Shown here: positions 8,203 through 17,061 of the stretch, piece after piece | Layout: each line of letters begins with the position of its first letter | How positions within the stretch are numbered: the first letter of the stretch is position 1 | From: JAGWAJ01 sp026707615 | GTDB lineage: Bacteria; Acidobacteriota; Vicinamibacteria; Vicinamibacterales; UBA8438 | DNA length: 64,000 nt | Assembly: GCA_965207595.1 (NCBI GenBank) | Contig: CBDBMW010000012.1 | Location: 186,001 to 250,000 of the forward strand | Reading direction: 5' to 3' | The notes under the pieces: model-generated | Told to the model about the DNA's origin: nothing | What the model saw: the letters and a program-made list of their open reading frames with translations, nothing else | Databases searched by the model: none | Translations under genes and position numbers: made by a program

Positions 8203-10593
8203 TCAACCGGCGGCGGCCGGGTCGCGGTTCCGGTCGGGCGCCGGGGCGGCTTGCGGCGCGGAGACCGCCCGGGTGACGGGCGCGTCGGGCCGGAGCTCGA
8301 CGATCTCGCCTTCGTGTCCGATCGTCAGCGGGTGCGTGCCCCTCAGAAGATAGGTGGCGCGCTCCGGCGTCAGGTCGATCTCGAGGCGCTGGCCGCGGAT
8401 CTCGAGCGGAAAGCGCAGCCCGCCGAGCTCCGGGGGCACCCGGGGCGCGAAGGTGATCCGTCCTCCGTTGTCGCGCATTCCGGCGAACCCGTAGATCAGC
8501 GTCATCCAGAAGCCGCCCATCGACGCGATGTGGCACCCGTCGTGGACGTTGCCGGCCACGTCCGCGAGGTCCATGAACCCGGCGTCGATCGAGTACGTGA
8601 ACGCCTTCTCCATCTCGCCCACCTCGGCCGCCACGATGCTCTCGATGGAGCACGAGAGCGACGAGTCGCGCGTCGTCAGGCGGTCGTAGTAGACGAAGTT
8701 CCGCCGCTTCTGGGTCAGCGAGAACTGATGACCGAGAAGGAACATCGCGAGCACGACGTCGGCCTGCTTGACGACCCGGTGCCGGTAGATGACGAGGGGG
8801 TGATAGTGCAGCAGCAGCGGGTAGCGGTCGGCCGGCGTGTTGTCGAAGTCCCACTCCTCCTTGTCGGTGAAGGCGTCGTCCTGCAGGTGCACGCCGCTAC
8901 GGTCGTCGTAGGGCAGGAACATCCGGTCCGCCGCGCGCCGCCATTCGTCGATCTCGGCCGGGTCGAGCCGGGTCTCCCGCACGAGCACCGCGAAGCGGCG
9001 CGGGTCGGCATCCCGTAGCGCGCCAATCGTCTCCGCCGCGTACCACAGCCCCTCGCGCGCCATCAGGTTCGTGTAGAGGTTGTTGTTGACGACCGTGTTG
9101 TACTCGTCGGGCCCGGTGACGCCGTTGATGCGGAACCGGCCGTCGCGGCGATCGAAGAAGCCGAGATCCACCCACAGCCGGGCCGTCTCGATGAGGAGCT
9201 CGGCCCCCACCGCGCGCAGGAACTCGTCGTCGCCGGTCACGTCGACGTACTTGCGGAGGGCATAGACGATGTCGGCGTTGATGTGGTACTGGGCCGTCCC
9301 CGCCGCGTAGTAGGCCGAGGCCTCGGTGCCGTTGATCGTGCGCCACGGGAAGAGCGCGCCCTGCTGATTGACCTCCCGCGCGCGCTGCCGCGCCAGGTCG
9401 AGATTGGCGTGGCGCAGCCGCAGCAGGTTCTGCGCGATGCGCGGCTTCGTGTAGGTGAGGAAGGGCAGGACGTAGATCTCCGTGTCCCAGAAGTAGTGCC
9501 CCTCGTACCCGGGGCCGGTCAGCCCCTTGGCCGGCACCCCGACGCCCTCCGCGCGCGCCGTCGCCTGGCACATCTGGAAGAGGTTGAAGCGGATCACCTG
9601 CTGCCAGCGCCGCCGCCCGGACTGCACGACGTCGCTGCGATGCCAGAAGTCGTCGAGGAAACGCCGCTGGGTGTCGAGCAGCTCCTGGAAGCCGTGGCGG
9701 ACCGCCCGATCGAGGAGGCGCTCCGCCCGCTGGCAGAGCTCGCCGACCTGCGGCCGCCGCGACGAGTGGTAGGTGATGTACTTGACGAGGCGGATCGGGA
9801 CGCCGACCTGTCCGTCGATCGAGAAGACGACGCGCCCCCGGGGACCCTCCGCCTGCGCCTCTCCGGAATGCGGACACTCGGTCTGCACCTCGTGGTCGAT
9901 GGCGCACGAGAGCGTCATGCCGCTCGAGCGGGCGGAGTAGCCGAGCACCACCCGGAGGTCCGCGGCCCGGCTGACGTGGCACGCCAGCACCTCGCACCCG
10001 AGCTGCCGGGAGCGCGGGTCGCCGGTCGGCGGGGATGCCCGCTGGCTGTCGGCCACCTCCGAGACGATGACGACGGGGGCGTCGTTGGCGAGTAGCGTGA
10101 CCTCGTAGGCGATCGCCGCGAGGTGACGGTGCTCGAGCGAGACGAGGCGCCGGGAGCTGATGGCGACCCGTTGCCCGGACGAGTGCGCCCAGATCAGCGT
10201 GCGGTCGAGGGTGCCGGCCCGCATGTCGAGGGCCCGCTCGAACCCTTCCAGCGTCGCCGTCGGCAGGTGGAACGGCTCGTCGTCGACGTACAGGCGAATG
10301 ACCTTCGCGTCCGGCAGGTCGACGATGGTCTGCCCCTGCTTGGCGAAGCCGTACGCCTCCTCCCCGTACACGATCGGCCACGTCTCGTGAAAGCCGTTGA
10401 GGTACGTCCCGCTGTGCTCGACGGGAATGCCCTCGTCGCACGTGCCGCGCATGCCGAGGTAGCCGTTGGCGGTCGCGAAGAGCGCTTCGGCGGCGGCGAG
10501 GCGCTCTTCGTCGAAGCGCGTCTCGACCAGGCGCCACTCGTCGACGGGATAGATGTCCTCGGGCGGCTCGATGCGGGGGGCGCGTCTGGCCAT
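8203..10593 (-). CDS. Glycoside hydrolase family 65 disaccharide phosphorylase
   Basis: 796 residues, the full family length. GH65 enzymes split maltose, trehalose, kojibiose or related alpha-glucosides with phosphate, giving beta-glucose 1-phosphate. Visible landmarks are the N-terminal domain (FATANGYLGMRG), GHYFWDTEIYVLPF of the (alpha/alpha)6 barrel, and INGVTGPDEYN with the general acid Glu497. A CIESIVAAEVG...F loop and a terminal beta-sandwich follow. The exact substrate cannot be told from sequence. It overlaps the upstream phosphomutase gene by one base, so the two form an operon that turns a disaccharide into glucose 6-phosphate. Confidence 0.85.
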   Translation of the reverse strand: MARRAPRIEPPEDIYPVDEWRLVETRFDEERLAAAEALFATANGYLGMRGTCDEGIPVEHSGTYLNGFHETWPIVYGEEAYGFAKQGQTIVDLPDAKVIRLYVDDEPFHLPTATLEGFERALDMRAGTLDRTLIWAHSSGQRVAISSRRLVSLEHRHLAAIAYEVTLLANDAPVVIVSEVADSQRASPPTGDPRSRQLGCEVLACHVSRAADLRVVLGYSARSSGMTLSCAIDHEVQTECPHSGEAQAEGPRGRVVFSIDGQVGVPIRLVKYITYHSSRRPQVGELCQRAERLLDRAVRHGFQELLDTQRRFLDDFWHRSDVVQSGRRRWQQVIRFNLFQMCQATARAEGVGVPAKGLTGPGYEGHYFWDTEIYVLPFLTYTKPRIAQNLLRLRHANLDLARQRAREVNQQGALFPWRTINGTEASAYYAAGTAQYHINADIVYALRKYVDVTGDDEFLRAVGAELLIETARLWVDLGFFDRRDGRFRINGVTGPDEYNTVVNNNLYTNLMAREGLWYAAETIGALRDADPRRFAVLVRETRLDPAEIDEWRRAADRMFLPYDDRSGVHLQDDAFTDKEEWDFDNTPADRYPLLLHYHPLVIYRHRVVKQADVVLAMFLLGHQFSLTQKRRNFVYYDRLTTRDSSLSCSIESIVAAEVGEMEKAFTYSIDAGFMDLADVAGNVHDGCHIASMGGFWMTLIYGFAGMRDNGGRITFAPRVPPELGGLRFPLEIRGQRLEIDLTPERATYLLRGTHPLTIGHEGEIVELRPDAPVTRAVSAPQAAPAPDRNRDPAAAG

Positions 10594-11378
10594 CAGCGGT
10601 CCGCCCCGCCCCCCGCTCGCGGTCCGGGCGAGGCGGCGTCCCGCCCCAGCGTGTCGCCGAGATCCGTCACGACGACATCGGCCCCGGCCTGCGCCAGCGC
10701 CTCCGCGCTGCCCGTCCGATCGATGGCGACGACGAGGGCGAACCCGCCGGCGCGCCCTGCCTCGACGCCGGCAATCGCATCCTCGACGACGGCGCTCCGG
10801 GACGGCGCCGCCCCGAGAGCGTGGGCTGCATGCAGGAAGGTGTCGGGGGCCGGTTTGCCGGGGAGGCCTCGCTCGCCCGCCACCACCCCGTCGACCCGCA
10901 CCCCGAACAGCTCGCTCAGGCCGGCCGCGGCGAGTATCGCCTCACAGGTCCGGCTCGACGACACGACGCCCGTGCGGATCCCGTGCGCCCGCAGGTGCCG
11001 GACCACGGCCACCGAGCCCGGGTAGGCATCGACGCCCTCCGAGGCGAGGAGGTCGCTGAAGAGGCCCTGCTTGCGGTTGCCCAGCCCGCAGACCGTCTCC
11101 CGGTCCGGCGGGTCGTCGGGCGAGCCGGCCGGCAGCTCGATGCGACGGGCGGCCAGGAAACCGCGCACGCCGTCGTAGCGCGGCAGGCCGTCCACGTGGA
11201 GCGCATAGTCGCGAGGCAGCTCGAAGGGCGTGGGAGTCTCGCCCGACCGGCTCGCCCGCACGGTCAGGAAGTCGTCGAACATCCGCTTCCAGGCCCGGGC
11301 GTGCAGCGCGGCCGTCGCGGTCAGCACGCCGTCGAGGTCGAAGAGGACCGCTTCGTACGTCTTCCAGTCAATCACCAT
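10593..11378 (-). CDS. Beta-phosphoglucomutase-like HAD hydrolase
   Basis: 261 residues, HAD superfamily. Motif I is FDLDGVLT (nucleophile Asp16 and acid/base Asp18), motif II VVSSS, and motifs III/IV GKPAPDTF and VVEDAIAGVEAG. The cap domain contains HARAWKRMFDDF. Beta-phosphoglucomutases convert beta-glucose 1-phosphate to glucose 6-phosphate, the product of the GH65 enzyme encoded next in the same operon (1-base overlap), and this context supports the mutase role over a plain phosphatase. ATG at 11376-11378. Confidence 0.8.
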   Translation of the reverse strand: MVIDWKTYEAVLFDLDGVLTATAALHARAWKRMFDDFLTVRASRSGETPTPFELPRDYALHVDGLPRYDGVRGFLAARRIELPAGSPDDPPDRETVCGLGNRKQGLFSDLLASEGVDAYPGSVAVVRHLRAHGIRTGVVSSSRTCEAILAAAGLSELFGVRVDGVVAGERGLPGKPAPDTFLHAAHALGAAPSRSAVVEDAIAGVEAGRAGGFALVVAIDRTGSAEALAQAGADVVVTDLGDTLGRDAASPGPRAGGGADR

Positions 11379-11477
11379 GAGGCGCCGCGGGACGTTCCGC
11401 CGTTCATCCTATCGGCGGCAGGGCCCGGCTCCGGAAGGCCGGTCCGCGCCGCTGCTCGCCGCGGACTCCCGGCCCGC

Positions 11478-12131
11478 CTACCCGGCGGCGACCCCGACCG
11501 GGCAGCGCACGCCGGTGCCCCCCAGTCCGCAGTAGCCGCCGGGGTTCTTGGCGAGGTACTGCTGGTGATAGGCCTCGGCATAGTAGAAGGGAGGCTCGGG
11601 ACCGACGGTCGTGGTGATGGGCCCGTAGCCCGCCGCCGTCAGGCCTGGCTGGTAGGCGTCGCGCGAGGCCGCCGCCGCTCGCCGCCCGGCCTCGTCGGGG
11701 GCGAGGATCACGGAGCGGTACTGGGTCCCGACGTCGTTCCCCTGGCGCATGCCCTGGGTGGGATCGTGGCTCTCCCAGAACAGCGCCAGCAGCTCGTCGA
11801 AGCTGACCGCGGCCGGGTCGTAGACGACCAGCACGACCTCGGCGTGACCCGTCCCGCCGCTGCACACCTCCTCGTAGGTCGGGTGGGGCGTCACGCCGCC
11901 CGCGTAGCCGACCGCGGTGGTGTAGACGCCGCCCCGCTGCCAGAACACCCGCTCCGCGCCCCAGAAGCAGCCCAGCCCGAAGACCGCGCGGCGGGTGCCC
12001 TCCGGGAAGGGCGGGACGATCGGCCGGCCGTGCACGTGGTGCGCGGTCGGAACCGGCATCGGCTCGTCGCGGCCCGGCAGGGCCTCCGTGGCGCTCGGCA
12101 GCCGCAGACTGGCGGGATTGGCGAACAGCAT
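11478..12131 (-). CDS. msrA: Peptide-methionine (S)-S-oxide reductase MsrA
   Basis: 217 residues. It reduces methionine S-sulfoxide in proteins. The catalytic motif GCFWGAE carries Cys55; downstream are YAGG, the EVCSGxTGHAE-V block, FWESHDPTQ and GTQYRS. The tail GYCGLGGTGVRCPV holds two Cys that may act as resolving residues. The 40 residues before the motif are an extension typical of long MsrA forms. A perfect GGAGGTGA Shine-Dalgarno lies 8 bases before the ATG at 12131. Confidence 0.93.
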   Translation of the reverse strand: MLFANPASLRLPSATEALPGRDEPMPVPTAHHVHGRPIVPPFPEGTRRAVFGLGCFWGAERVFWQRGGVYTTAVGYAGGVTPHPTYEEVCSGGTGHAEVVLVVYDPAAVSFDELLALFWESHDPTQGMRQGNDVGTQYRSVILAPDEAGRRAAAASRDAYQPGLTAAGYGPITTTVGPEPPFYYAEAYHQQYLAKNPGGYCGLGGTGVRCPVGVAAG

Positions 12132-12450
12132 TCAGTCACCTCCGGAGCCGCGGGGCGCGTCACCGGCTGCCCCGCTCCCCTGAGCATAGTGAACGCCGGG
12201 GCGCGGGGCCACTCCCGGCCCCTTCCGGCGAGACGGGCCGGCCGGGAAGGGTAGCCGTCCGTTGGGCTGATCAGAACCAGGGACCCGACGCCGCACGGGG
12301 GGCAGCCGCGGTTCGGCGCGGCTGCCGCGTGGCGCCTCTCCGACCGGGAACGGAGCCCGATGGTCCGCGGCCCGGGCCGGCGCCGCCAAGCACGTCGCAG
12401 GCTCAATCTTTGGCCGGAACCGTATGGAACCGTTTGCCTGATCGAGTGAA
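12132..12450. other. 319-bp gap between msrA and modA with one strong hairpin
   Basis: No gene is supported here. A perfect 10-bp inverted repeat (GGCAGCCGCG / CGCGGCTGCC, loop GTTCGG) lies at 12301-12326 without a U-tract. Immediately before modA the sequence becomes unusually AT-rich (GTGAAATGATATTGAATC, 12445-12462), which may hold the modA promoter or a regulator site. I could not match the conserved features of the Moco riboswitch or a ModE operator. Confidence 0.4.
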
Positions 12451-13296
12451 ATGATATTGAATCATGCTCCCATGCCAGTGCAGCACCTTGCGGGCGGCAA
12501 GCGATCGATCATGCTCCTCGGGTTCGCCGTCGCGGTGACCTTCGGTTGCGCGGGGGAGGCAGGTCGGGCGGACGCCGGCGGGCGGCCGACGCTCCTGGTC
12601 TCGGCCGCGGCGAGCCTGTCCGAGGCGATCGCCGGGGTGGCCGAGCGGTACTCGGACGAGCAGGATGTCCGCGTGCGGTTGAACGTCGCGGGCTCGCAGA
12701 TGCTCGCGGCACAGATCATCGAGGGCGCGCCCGTCGACGTCTTCATCAGCGCCGACGTCCTGCAGATGGACCGCGCGGCGGCGGCGGGCCGCATCGACGC
12801 GACACGGCGGGTGAACCTGCTCTCGAACCAGCTCGTGGTCGTCGTCCCGTCCGACCGGACGGGAGGCGTGGCGGCGCCGCGCGACCTGGCGAGCGCGTCC
12901 GTCGCGCGCATCGCCCTCGGAGACCCGGAGGCGGTGCCGGCCGGCGTCTATGCCCGTCGCTACCTGGAAGCCGAGGGGCTGTGGGATTCGCTCGCGCCGC
13001 GCATCGTGCCCGCCGGCAGCGTGCGCTCGGCCCTGCGCGCCGTCGAGGCGGGGACGGTCGACGCCGGGATCGTCTATCGCACGGACGCGGCAAGCTCCCG
13101 GAGCACGGAGGTCGCGTTCGCCGTGCCGCCGGAGGCGGGGCCCGCCATCGTCTACCCCGCGGCGGTCGTCCGGGGTGCGCCGGACCCCGTCCGCGCGGCG
13201 CGCTTCCTGGAGCACCTGCAGAGCGGCGTGGCGCGGCGCCGCTTCGAGGCGGCGGGCTTCATCGCCCTGCCGCGGGGCGCGGAGGGCGGCTCGTGA
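12451..13296 (+). CDS. modA: Molybdate ABC transporter, substrate-binding lipoprotein ModA
   Basis: 281 residues from the first ATG (12472 is an alternative start). A hydrophobic leader ends at VTFGC, a plausible lipobox, so the protein is likely lipid-anchored in the periplasm. ModA features: SAAASLSEAI (oxyanion-binding Ser), a LNVAGSQMLAAQI block, GAPVDVFISAD, NxLVVVVP, ALGDPEAVPAGVYAR, and GTVDAGIVYRTDA. It delivers molybdate or tungstate to ModBC, encoded directly downstream (4-base overlap with modB). Molybdate supply fits the Moco enzyme SoxC encoded at 20.1 kb. Confidence 0.9.
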   Translation: MILNHAPMPVQHLAGGKRSIMLLGFAVAVTFGCAGEAGRADAGGRPTLLVSAAASLSEAIAGVAERYSDEQDVRVRLNVAGSQMLAAQIIEGAPVDVFISADVLQMDRAAAAGRIDATRRVNLLSNQLVVVVPSDRTGGVAAPRDLASASVARIALGDPEAVPAGVYARRYLEAEGLWDSLAPRIVPAGSVRSALRAVEAGTVDAGIVYRTDAASSRSTEVAFAVPPEAGPAIVYPAAVVRGAPDPVRAARFLEHLQSGVARRRFEAAGFIALPRGAEGGS

Positions 13297-13949
13297 CGGC
13301 CGAGCTGGCGCAGGTGACCGCGTTCACCGTCCTGATGGCCGCCGTCGCCACCCTCGTCATGCTGCCGCCGGGCGTCGCCGTGGCGTGGCTTCTCGCGCGG
13401 CGCGAGTTTCCGGGACGCACGATCCTGGAGACCGTCGTCTCGCTGCCCCTGGTGGTCCCGCCGGTGGCGACCGGGCTCATCCTGCTGAAGCTCTTCGGAC
13501 GCCGGGGGCCGCTCGGCGCCGTGCTCGAGCCGCTGGGCATCGACATCGTCTTCACCTGGCGCGCGGTGGTGGTCGCGATGGCGGTCATGGGGATCCCGCT
13601 CCTGGTGCGGGCGGCGCGGGCCGGGTTCGAGCAGGCCGACCGCCGCTACGAGGCGATCGCAGCCACCCTCGGCGCGCGGCCGTGGCGCGTCTTCTGGACC
13701 ATCAGCCTTCCGCTCGCCCGGCGCGGCGTGCTGGCCGGGACGGTCCTGGGCTTCTCGCGGGCCATCGGCGAGTTCGGCGCGACCATCATGCTGGCCGGCG
13801 CCCTGCCCGGCGCGCGCACGCTCTCGGTCGCCATCTACCGCAACGCGGAGCTCGGCCGGGACGCGGCGGCGATGACGCTGATCGCGGCCGCCGTCACCAT
13901 CGGCTTCGCGGCCGTCTACCTCTCGAACCGGCTCGGGACCGCGTCGTGA
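13293..13949 (+). CDS. modB: Molybdate ABC transporter permease ModB
   Basis: 218 residues, about five membrane helices. The EAA loop is clear (EAIAATLGARPWRVFWTISLP), and the ModB signature GFSRAIGEFGATIMLAG follows. GTG start at 13293 overlaps the modA stop (GTGA). Inner-membrane channel half of the importer; the gene lies between modA and modC with overlapping ends on both sides, so a single transcript is expected. Confidence 0.92.
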   Translation: MTAELAQVTAFTVLMAAVATLVMLPPGVAVAWLLARREFPGRTILETVVSLPLVVPPVATGLILLKLFGRRGPLGAVLEPLGIDIVFTWRAVVVAMAVMGIPLLVRAARAGFEQADRRYEAIAATLGARPWRVFWTISLPLARRGVLAGTVLGFSRAIGEFGATIMLAGALPGARTLSVAIYRNAELGRDAAAMTLIAAAVTIGFAAVYLSNRLGTAS

Positions 13950-14704
13950 GCAGCGGCGTCCCGGGCGGCGGCGTCGAGGCCGCCGTCGTCATCGACATCC
14001 GGCTTCGCGCCGGCGCCTTCGCGCTCGACCTGCGCGAAGCCATCGCCGCCCGCACCGTTGCGCTGTTCGGCCCGTCGGGGTCCGGGAAGACGACCACCCT
14101 GGACGCCGTCGCCGGCCTGCGGCGACCCGACGCCGGCGTCATCCGGGTCGGCCGCCACGTGCTGTTCGATGCGCGCCGCGGAGTCGACGTGCCGCCGTAC
14201 GACCGGAGGGTCGGCTACGTGCCGCAGGACCTGGCCCTGTTCCCCCACCTCGACGTGCGGGGCAACGTGTTGTACGGCGCCCGCCGCCGGGCCGCGGAGC
14301 GAGCTCCGGCAGCATCGACCGTCGGCAGGGGCGGAGCGGGCACGGGCACGCACGCCGCTCACGCCTCCGCGCTCGAGATCCTCGAGATTGATACGCTGCT
14401 GTCGCGCCGCGTGGCCGGCCTGTCTGGCGGCGAGCGCCAGCGGGTCGCGCTCGCGCGCGCCCTGATGACCGATCCCGACCTGCTGCTGCTCGACGAGCCG
14501 CTCGCGGCCCTCGACCTCGGCCTGCGCGATCGCATCCTCCCCTACCTGGAGAGGGTCCGCGACGAGATCGGCACGCCGATGATCTACGTCTCGCATGCGG
14601 CGGACGAGGTGCGGCGGATGGCCGACCAAGTACTGGTGCTCGAGGCCGGCCGCGCGGTCCGCTCGGGTGCGCCCGCCGACGTGCTGGGGCCGGACGTCCG
14701 GTAA
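13946..14704 (+). CDS. modC: Molybdate ABC transporter ATPase ModC, short form
   Basis: 252 residues. Walker A GPSGSGKTTT, Q-loop GYVPQDLALFPH, signature LSGGERQR, Walker B LLLLDEPLAALD and the H-loop (VSHAADEVRR) are all intact. ModC proteins are usually about 350 residues with a C-terminal Mop/TOBE molybdate-sensing domain; this one ends right after the nucleotide-binding domain, so allosteric molybdate feedback is probably absent. An Ala/Gly/Thr-rich insertion lies between the Q-loop and the signature (residues about 115-145). GTG start overlaps the modB stop. Confidence 0.9.
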   Translation: MSSGVPGGGVEAAVVIDIRLRAGAFALDLREAIAARTVALFGPSGSGKTTTLDAVAGLRRPDAGVIRVGRHVLFDARRGVDVPPYDRRVGYVPQDLALFPHLDVRGNVLYGARRRAAERAPAASTVGRGGAGTGTHAAHASALEILEIDTLLSRRVAGLSGGERQRVALARALMTDPDLLLLDEPLAALDLGLRDRILPYLERVRDEIGTPMIYVSHAADEVRRMADQVLVLEAGRAVRSGAPADVLGPDVR

Positions 14705-14738
14705 TCTCAGTCCGATCGTATTCGGCACAATCGGAACA

Positions 14739-14999
14739 TCACTCGCTGCTGAACAGCCGGAGAACAGCGAGAGCGATTCCGGCCCCGACGCCAGCGGCCC
14801 CCAGGACTCCGCCCAGCACCCAGGCGCGAGTGGCCATGTGCTTCAAGTCCGTCTTGATCTCGCGAACATCGAGTTCGACGGCCCGGAGTCGGGCATCGAT
14901 GTCGGACCAGGAACCGGAACCATTGCCACGGGAGATTGGTCCGCCGTACGGCTCGCCGGTCGGGTGCTGGCGAACATCCCCCATCAGGAATCCTCCCAC
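14739..14999 (-). CDS. Small membrane-anchored protein with coiled-coil segment
   Basis: 86 residues. The middle, SDIDARLRAVELDVREIKTD, reads as a short amphipathic coiled coil, followed by a single C-terminal membrane helix (VLGGVLGAAGVGAGIALAVL). This layout resembles small phage- or plasmid-type proteins such as haemolysin XhlA, but no family is certain. Base composition is clearly less GC-rich than the neighbours, and it overlaps the next small gene by 16 bases, suggesting a transferred two-gene unit. Confidence 0.55.
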   Translation of the reverse strand: MGGFLMGDVRQHPTGEPYGGPISRGNGSGSWSDIDARLRAVELDVREIKTDLKHMATRAWVLGGVLGAAGVGAGIALAVLRLFSSE

Positions 15000-15268
15000 A
15001 GCGCGAGCTTCTCCCAGAGCGCACGTGAGGCGTAACCGTTGTACTCGTTAGCCTTGACGATGACGCACGTCGGGCGATCCTGGCCGAGTTGGGGATTGGC
15101 TCCCAGCTTGTCGCGCACGTCGGCGCACGTCCCGAGATGTGTCCCGATTGCCCAAGCCGTACCCGGAACGATCGTCACGTGTTCCGGAAAGTGAGTCCCG
15201 ATGTCCCCATCGCCGATCCTGCTGTTGGGAGGCGCGACGATCACGTAACTCTTCATTGTCTGCAACAC
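14984..15268 (-). CDS. Small hypothetical protein
   Basis: 94 residues (ATG 15256, at residue 5, is an alternative start). No family recognised. It has a compact alpha/beta look: a beta-strand start KSYVIVAPP, GDIGTHFPEHVTIVPGT, CADVRDKLGANPQLG, CVIVKANEYNGYASRALWEKL. There is no signal peptide and no membrane segment. Together with the following coiled-coil/membrane protein it forms an AT-richer pair between modC and the flavoprotein. Confidence 0.5.
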   Translation of the reverse strand: MLQTMKSYVIVAPPNSRIGDGDIGTHFPEHVTIVPGTAWAIGTHLGTCADVRDKLGANPQLGQDRPTCVIVKANEYNGYASRALWEKLALWEDS

Positions 15269-15479
15269 TATCAGAGCCCGGAGAGCCGGGAGGTCTGCGG
15301 CAGGTGTGCCTCAACCACCCACCAGCCGTTCGCATGGTACCAGCTCGTCAGTCAGCCCCGCTGCCGGGGCCCGCGTCGTCCTGCGGCGCCGGCACCGGTT
15401 GCGAGCCGGCGTGGGATCGACACACGACCGGGCCCCGGAGGCTGCCCCCCCGCGGCGATACGATGAGGGAGAGTGAATC

Positions 15480-17054
15480 GTGACTCGCGCAGCCCCGTCC
15501 CTGCTCCCCGACGATGCCTTCAACCGCCGCCTGACCGGTCACGTCCATCCACCCGCGTGGCGCAACCCGGAACCGGCCGGCCGCTACAACCTGGTGGTGG
15601 TGGGGGCCGGCACGGCCGGGCTCGTGACCGCCGCCGGGGCAGCGGGGCTCGGCGCCCGGGTCGCGCTCGTCGAGCGGCACCTGATGGGCGGCGACTGCCT
15701 GAACGTCGGCTGCGTCCCCTCGAAGGCCGTCATCCGGGCCGCGCGGGCCTGGGCCGCGGCCCGGAACGGGGCCGAGTTCGGATTGCGTCTGCCGGACGAC
15801 GTGCCGGGCGACTTCAGCGCCGCCATGGCCCGCATGCGGCAGATCCGCGCCGACCTGGCGCCCGTGGATTCGGTGGCGCGCTTCACCGGCCTCGGCGTCG
15901 ACGTCTTCCTGGGCGCGGGACGCTTCGCCGGCCCCGACCGGCTCGTGGTCGGCGACACGACGCTCCGCTTCGCGCGGGCGGCGATCTGCACCGGGGCGCG
16001 CGCCGCGGCCCCGCCCATCCCGGGTCTCGCCGATGCCGGCTACCTGACGAACGAATCCGTCTTCTCCCTCACCGAGCTCCCCCCGCGGCTCGGAGTGATC
16101 GGCGCCGGACCCATCGGCTGCGAGCTCGCGCAGGCGTTCGCCCGCTTCGGCAGCGAGGTGACCCTGCTGGAGATGGCGCCGCACATCCTCCCCCGCGAGG
16201 ACCCCGACGCCGCGGAGGTGGTCCGCGCGCGCATGGTGCGGGACGGCGTCCGGGTCACCGTCGGCGCGGCCATCGAGCGCGTGGAGGCGGTCCCGGCGCC
16301 CGCTGCCGCCGGCGAGGGGCAGGGCTCGGGCGACCGGGAGCTGCGGATCCGCTACGCACAGGACGGATCGCCGCACGCGGCGACGGTCGACGCGATCCTC
16401 GTCGGATCCGGTCGGACGCCGAACGTCGAGGGCCTCGACCTGGAAGCGGCCGGCGTCGCCTGCGACCGCACCGGGGTGACCGTCGACCGCTACCTGCGGA
16501 CGACCAGCCCGCGCATCTACGCCGCGGGCGACATCTGCTCCCCGTTCAAGTTCACCCACACCGCCGACGCCATGGCGCAGATCGTCCTCCAGAACGCCCT
16601 GTTCCCGCATCCGCTCGGCCTCGGGCGGGCATCGACGGACCGGCTGATCATCCCCTGGTGCACCTACACCGAACCGGAGATCGCCCACGTCGGGATGTAC
16701 GAGCCGGAGGCGCGACAGCGCGGGATCGAGGTCGAGACGTTCACCCAGCCGCTCGCCGACGTCGACCGCGCGGTGCTCGACGGCGAGGACGCCGGATTCG
16801 CGCGGGTGCACGTCCGGAGGGGGACCGACCGCATCCTCGGTGCCACGATCGTGGCCGCCGATGCCGGCAACCTGATCAGCGAGGTGACGGTGGCCATGCG
16901 GGCGGGCGCGGGCCTCGGCACGATCGGCGCCGCGATCCACCCCTATCCGACCCAGGCGGAGGCGCTCCGCAAGGTGGCGATGCAGTTGCGCCGGGCGCGG
17001 TTCAGCGCCCGGCAGCGCTCGATCCTCCGGCGCTGGTTCGCCTGGACGCGCTGA
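15480..17054 (+). CDS. MerA-like FAD/NAD(P)-dependent pyridine nucleotide-disulfide oxidoreductase
   Basis: 524 residues. FAD-binding GAGTAGLVTAAGAAGLG near the start, redox disulfide GGDCLNVGCVPSKA (Cys73 and Cys78), NAD(P)-binding GAGPIGCELAQAFARFG, second FAD motif IYAAGDICSPFKFTHTADAMA, and a C-terminal dimerisation domain ending HPYPTQAEALRK. This matches the 'mercuric reductase-like' branch of the lipoamide dehydrogenase family. The N-terminal metal-binding domain and the C-terminal vicinal Cys pair of true MerA are missing, so mercury reduction is unlikely; the electron acceptor is unknown. The GTG start follows a TACGAT box (15459-15464). Confidence 0.8.
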   Translation: MTRAAPSLLPDDAFNRRLTGHVHPPAWRNPEPAGRYNLVVVGAGTAGLVTAAGAAGLGARVALVERHLMGGDCLNVGCVPSKAVIRAARAWAAARNGAEFGLRLPDDVPGDFSAAMARMRQIRADLAPVDSVARFTGLGVDVFLGAGRFAGPDRLVVGDTTLRFARAAICTGARAAAPPIPGLADAGYLTNESVFSLTELPPRLGVIGAGPIGCELAQAFARFGSEVTLLEMAPHILPREDPDAAEVVRARMVRDGVRVTVGAAIERVEAVPAPAAAGEGQGSGDRELRIRYAQDGSPHAATVDAILVGSGRTPNVEGLDLEAAGVACDRTGVTVDRYLRTTSPRIYAAGDICSPFKFTHTADAMAQIVLQNALFPHPLGLGRASTDRLIIPWCTYTEPEIAHVGMYEPEARQRGIEVETFTQPLADVDRAVLDGEDAGFARVHVRRGTDRILGATIVAADAGNLISEVTVAMRAGAGLGTIGAAIHPYPTQAEALRKVAMQLRRARFSARQRSILRRWFAWTR

Positions 17055-17061
17055 CCGCGCC

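Noticed and set aside
12132..12450. Moco riboswitch or ModE site upstream of modA
   Set aside because: Conserved riboswitch bases and the ModE TATA-N-TATA palindrome could not be found by eye.
15480..17054. Calling the flavoprotein merA
   Set aside because: The N-terminal heavy-metal domain and the C-terminal vicinal cysteines are absent.
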